Shown here piece by piece: positions 61,512-64,000 of a stretch of DNA of 64,000 nt (positions are counted from its first letter, which is position 1; every line of letters starts with the position of its first letter). This stretch comes from Bacteroidales bacterium M7 (GTDB lineage: Bacteria; Bacteroidota; Bacteroidia; Bacteroidales; Muribaculaceae): NCBI GenBank assembly GCA_001689515.1, contig LUJR01000024.1:96572-160571 (forward strand). Reading direction: 5' to 3'. Position numbers and translations under genes: made by a program. The notes under the pieces are model-generated. The model worked only from the letters and a program-made list of their open reading frames with translations, searched no databases and had not been told where the DNA came from.

Positions 61512-63488
61512 ATGTGTAAAGGCAGATGCAGATATAAAGCGTTGAGAGCTTTGCCGATGACGGCTATTGCTCTGGCTGTGGTGTCGTGTGCCACAATGGG
61601 TACTCCCGAAGGCGGTCCCAAGGATGTGACTCCCCCGGTGGTGGTGCGTACCAATCCTCCGCAGGGGACTCTCAATTTCTCTGGCAAGAAGGTCACGCTG
61701 ACCATGAACAAAAACGTGGAGCTTGACCAGGCGTTCAGCAAGGTCATCATCTCTCCTGCGCAGAAGGAAAATCCTACCATCCGTGCCAATGCGCACACGG
61801 TGACGGTGGAACTTAACGATACCTTGCTGCCCAACACCACTTATACCATCGATTTCGCCGATGCCATCAAGGATCTCAACGAAGGCAATGTGCTTGACGG
61901 ATTCGCTACGGATTTCTCTACCGGCGATTTCATCGACTCGCTCCGCATCAGCGGCATGGTGCTTGAAGCTCGCACTTTGGAGCCGGCTGCTGGGTTTCTG
62001 GTCGGCGCATATACCAATCTGGCTGATTCTGCCATTGAGACGTTGCCGTTTGAGCGTATCACCAAGACCAATGCCAAAGGACAGTTCACGCTCCGCAATC
62101 TCAAGGCTGCCCCATACCGCATATTCGCCATCAATGATGTCAACAATGACAAGCACTGGGACCGTTCGGAGGATATAGCTTTCTATGATCAACCCGTGAC
62201 TCCCTCCGTCGAGCACATAGAGTATGCGGATACCATACGTTATTCGCGGGGCGACAGCGTTGTGATGAGGCGTATCCCTCGCTATCTGCCTGACGACTTG
62301 TTGCTGGCGTGGTTCAATGAGAATTACCGCGCACAGTATGTCAAGGAATACCAGCGTCCGGAGCGTAACCGGCTCACGGTCACTCTGGGTGCTGCCACAG
62401 ACTCTATTCCGCATATGGTTGCGTTGACCGACAGCGGAGAGGTGGATTTGATGGCTGTTTCGGTTGCGAATTATTCTGCCACCAATGATACCATAGAGCT
62501 GTGGATGCGTGACTCTGCGCTCATTATGATGGATACCCTCAATATAAGGCTCTCTGTCTACCAGCCCGATTCGGCTGATGTCATGTATTGGAAATCTGAT
62601 ACGTTGATGTTCAATTTCAAAGCCCCCAAGAAGAGCAAGAAGCAGCTCAAAGAAGAGGAGGAGCTTGCCAAAGCGCTTGCGCAGAAACACATTGACGATT
62701 CTATTGCTGGCATTGTCGATACGATGCCTAAAGTTGAGGTTCCGGAGCGGTTTGTCACCTTTGATGTCGTAAGCAGTACCACCCAGGACATCGACCGTCC
62801 GCTTTTGTTCAAGTCGTCCGAGCCCCTTGACACCCTCATTGCTTCGGGTATAAGGATGGAGATAAAGAAAGATACACTATGGATGCCGGCTGCCGCGCCT
62901 GTTTTGAGACATGTTTCCGCTAACCGTCCGATGGAGTTTATTGCCGACTATGAGTGGCAGCCTGCCACCACATATAGGTTGACAGTCGATTCTGCGTCTG
63001 TGGCAGGCATCTATGGCGACCATAACCGATCTGTGAGCAAAGAAATTACCACAAAGGCGTTGAGTGATTACGGCTCCATACTGTTTAATGTGTCCGGCAC
63101 AGATACCGTCCCGGCTATCATCGAATTGCTTGACGGCAGCGACAAGGTAGTCCGTACACTCCCCGTAGAGCATGGTCGTGCCACATTCCGTTACCTCCAG
63201 CCAGGCACATATTATGCCCGTTTGTTCCTTGACAAGTCAGGTGATGGCATTTATGGCAATGGCAGCGCATACAAAGCCCACTTCATCCAGCCCGATGAGA
63301 CGTATTATTTCCCCAAGAAGATCAATCTTAAAAAGAACTGGGACATAGAGCAGCCCTGGGACATCAATTCACTCCCCGTTGACATGCAGAAGCCCATAGA
63401 CATCCGCAAAGTCAAGCCCAAAGAGGGCGATATGCCGCCTCAGGCTCCCGATGACGAGGAAGAAAACAAACTCCCCCCAGGTCTCTAA
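61512..63488 (+). CDS. Ig-like (SbsA Ig-like) domain lipoprotein
   Basis: The 658-residue protein has lipobox VVSC (Cys26) followed by ATMGTPEGGPKDVTPPVVV, the typical start of Bacteroidetes 'Ig-like domain-containing' lipoproteins. An SbsA-type Ig domain follows (NPPQGTLNFSGKKVTLTMNK ... NTTYTIDFADAIKDLNEGN). Then come repeated beta-sandwich modules, a Lys/Glu-rich linker at about 375-395, and a Pro/Glu-rich tail. It is probably anchored to the outer membrane; its function is unknown. It lies 6 bp after queE, and the next small gene starts 19 bp later. Confidence 0.85.
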   Translation: MCKGRCRYKALRALPMTAIALAVVSCATMGTPEGGPKDVTPPVVVRTNPPQGTLNFSGKKVTLTMNKNVELDQAFSKVIISPAQKENPTIRANAHTVTVELNDTLLPNTTYTIDFADAIKDLNEGNVLDGFATDFSTGDFIDSLRISGMVLEARTLEPAAGFLVGAYTNLADSAIETLPFERITKTNAKGQFTLRNLKAAPYRIFAINDVNNDKHWDRSEDIAFYDQPVTPSVEHIEYADTIRYSRGDSVVMRRIPRYLPDDLLLAWFNENYRAQYVKEYQRPERNRLTVTLGAATDSIPHMVALTDSGEVDLMAVSVANYSATNDTIELWMRDSALIMMDTLNIRLSVYQPDSADVMYWKSDTLMFNFKAPKKSKKQLKEEEELAKALAQKHIDDSIAGIVDTMPKVEVPERFVTFDVVSSTTQDIDRPLLFKSSEPLDTLIASGIRMEIKKDTLWMPAAAPVLRHVSANRPMEFIADYEWQPATTYRLTVDSASVAGIYGDHNRSVSKEITTKALSDYGSILFNVSGTDTVPAIIELLDGSDKVVRTLPVEHGRATFRYLQPGTYYARLFLDKSGDGIYGNGSAYKAHFIQPDETYYFPKKINLKKNWDIEQPWDINSLPVDMQKPIDIRKVKPKEGDMPPQAPDDEEENKLPPGL

Positions 63489-63507
63489 CCCATCAAAATA
63501 TCTAACT

Positions 63508-63789
63508 ATGGAAAATCTGAAAAAAGACATCAAAGCCTTCGAGGCTGAAATAACCGCCGTAGTCAATCAGTATATCGACAACGAAGGCGAGTACACCGAC
63601 AACGTCCAGATGGAAATCAACCCAATGACCCTCGAAGTCTCATTAGTCGACCCCGAAACAGACCTCCCTGACCGCGACTACTACCCCATAATGGACCTTA
63701 TAAAGATGAGTACCACCGACCCAGGCAAGTGGCAGCCCAACCCCGATGCCATAGCCGAAGTAGCCGCCGACTACATCATAGTAGCCTAA
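63508..63789 (+). CDS. Small acidic conserved-looking protein, 93 residues
   Basis: It starts MENLKKDIKAFEAEITAVVN and contains a strand-rich part (VQMEINPMTLEVSLVDPETD) and DLIKMSTTDPGKWQPNPDAI, ending ADYIIVA. It is strongly acidic, with no signal or membrane segment. I do not recognise the family. It may be a cytosolic partner co-transcribed with the Ig-like lipoprotein gene; the longer in-frame ORF from 63451 overlaps that gene and is rejected. Confidence 0.72.
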   Translation: MENLKKDIKAFEAEITAVVNQYIDNEGEYTDNVQMEINPMTLEVSLVDPETDLPDRDYYPIMDLIKMSTTDPGKWQPNPDAIAEVAADYIIVA

Positions 63790-63818
63790 TCCCATCCCAA
63801 AGGACGCCCCCTCCATCC

Positions 63819-63845
63819 TGTAGGGACATGCCGCGGCATGTCCGC
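63819..63845 (+). repeat. Single REP element
   Basis: It begins TGTAGGGACATGCC with central GC and ends GGCATGTCCGC. It lies 29 bp after the last gene and has no inverted partner before the window end. Confidence 0.9.
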
Positions 63846-63850
63846 CCCCC

Positions 63851-63918
63851 TATAAGATTTATAGGGCTTATAAGATTCATAAGACTTATAAGATTCATAA
63901 GACTTATAAGATTTATAA
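63851..63918. repeat. 18-bp tandem repeat (CTTATAAGATTCATAAGA)
   Basis: Units at 63867-63884 and 63885-63902 are identical and a third at 63903-63918 is degenerate; 63851-63866 is a related partial copy. Each unit is itself made of two similar 9-mers. It is AT-rich in a GC-rich surrounding and directly follows a REP. The remaining 82 bases to the window end are GC-rich and show no gene. Confidence 0.85.
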
Positions 63919-64000
63919 TCCTGCCGCTGATTCCCAGCCCCGGCAGGCCCCTAAAAGCCCCCGGCAGCCCACGCCGTCGTTTTGGCGCCCGTGCGCGCCG

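Noticed and set aside
60621..62690. 689-codon minus-strand frame opposite queD, queE and the Ig-like lipoprotein
   Set aside because: It overlaps three well-supported plus-strand genes and shows no signal peptide, motif or promoter.
4879..63845. CRISPR array as an explanation of the recurrent 27-bp repeat
   Set aside because: Copies are tens of kilobases apart, alternate in orientation as inverted pairs, and are not separated by regular spacers; no cas genes are present.

Overview
The window reads as chromosomal DNA of a gut-type Bacteroidales bacterium, and a Muribaculaceae-like member would fit (inference). Evidence seen directly: a SusC/SusD pair, BspA-like leucine-rich repeat proteins, a GldH lipoprotein, the DUF6242-DUF6089-uppS-bamA-skp-skp order, a DPP III (M49) peptidase, and repeated Bacteroidetes-type promoters (TAnnTTTG, sometimes with TTTG about 20 bp upstream). 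Most genes are housekeeping and GC-balanced. AT-richer patches mark a broken YhcG nuclease (11.5-12.5 kb), an AAA ATPase (23.1-24.4 kb) and a non-coding stretch near 53.2 kb.

Layout. 1-6.4 kb: start of a SusD lipoprotein, its SusC transporter, and two tandem BspA-like surface proteins, all minus strand. 6.4-18.6 kb: a lipoprotein, a DUF308 membrane protein, tsaB, yicC, gmk, nadD, DUF5063, the broken yhcG, then lptG-ribBA-metX-lepA. 18.8-23.0 kb (minus): two short-chain dehydrogenases, an Old Yellow Enzyme-type reductase and a steroid 5-alpha-reductase-like membrane protein. Together these resemble the 5AR/5BR/HSDH gene sets that gut Bacteroidales use on 3-oxo bile acids. 24.9-30.5 kb: rfbC-rpoN, a PAP2-like protein, purE-ispG-ribD. 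30.7-39.2 kb: envelope biogenesis (DUF6242, DUF6089, uppS, bamA, two Skp-like chaperones, a GT-C membrane protein) ending at tRNA-Pro. 39.4-45.7 kb (minus): porin-like protein, DPP III, RlmI-like methyltransferase, rseP, a channel-like protein. 45.8-49.3 kb: phosphoribosyltransferase-HAD phosphatase-GT2-dihydroorotase. 49.7-53 kb: miaB (minus) and a CoA-transferase. 53.6-63.8 kb: zapB-like, zapA, rny, a PSP1 protein, gldH, M24 peptidase, cca, queD-queE, an Ig-like lipoprotein and a small acidic protein.

The most unusual structure is non-coding. A palindromic repeat begins GTAGGGACATGCC and is followed by its own complement (GGCATGTCC). It occurs as five inverted pairs and three single copies, plus fragments and variants. 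It looks like a REP/BIME family of the type mobilised by RAYT transposases, but no RAYT gene is in the window. One pair lies in frame inside a dehydrogenase gene, and another marks the junction of the BspA gene duplication. Three further intergenic islands (21.9, 24.5 and 49.4 kb) are built from stacked perfect palindromes.
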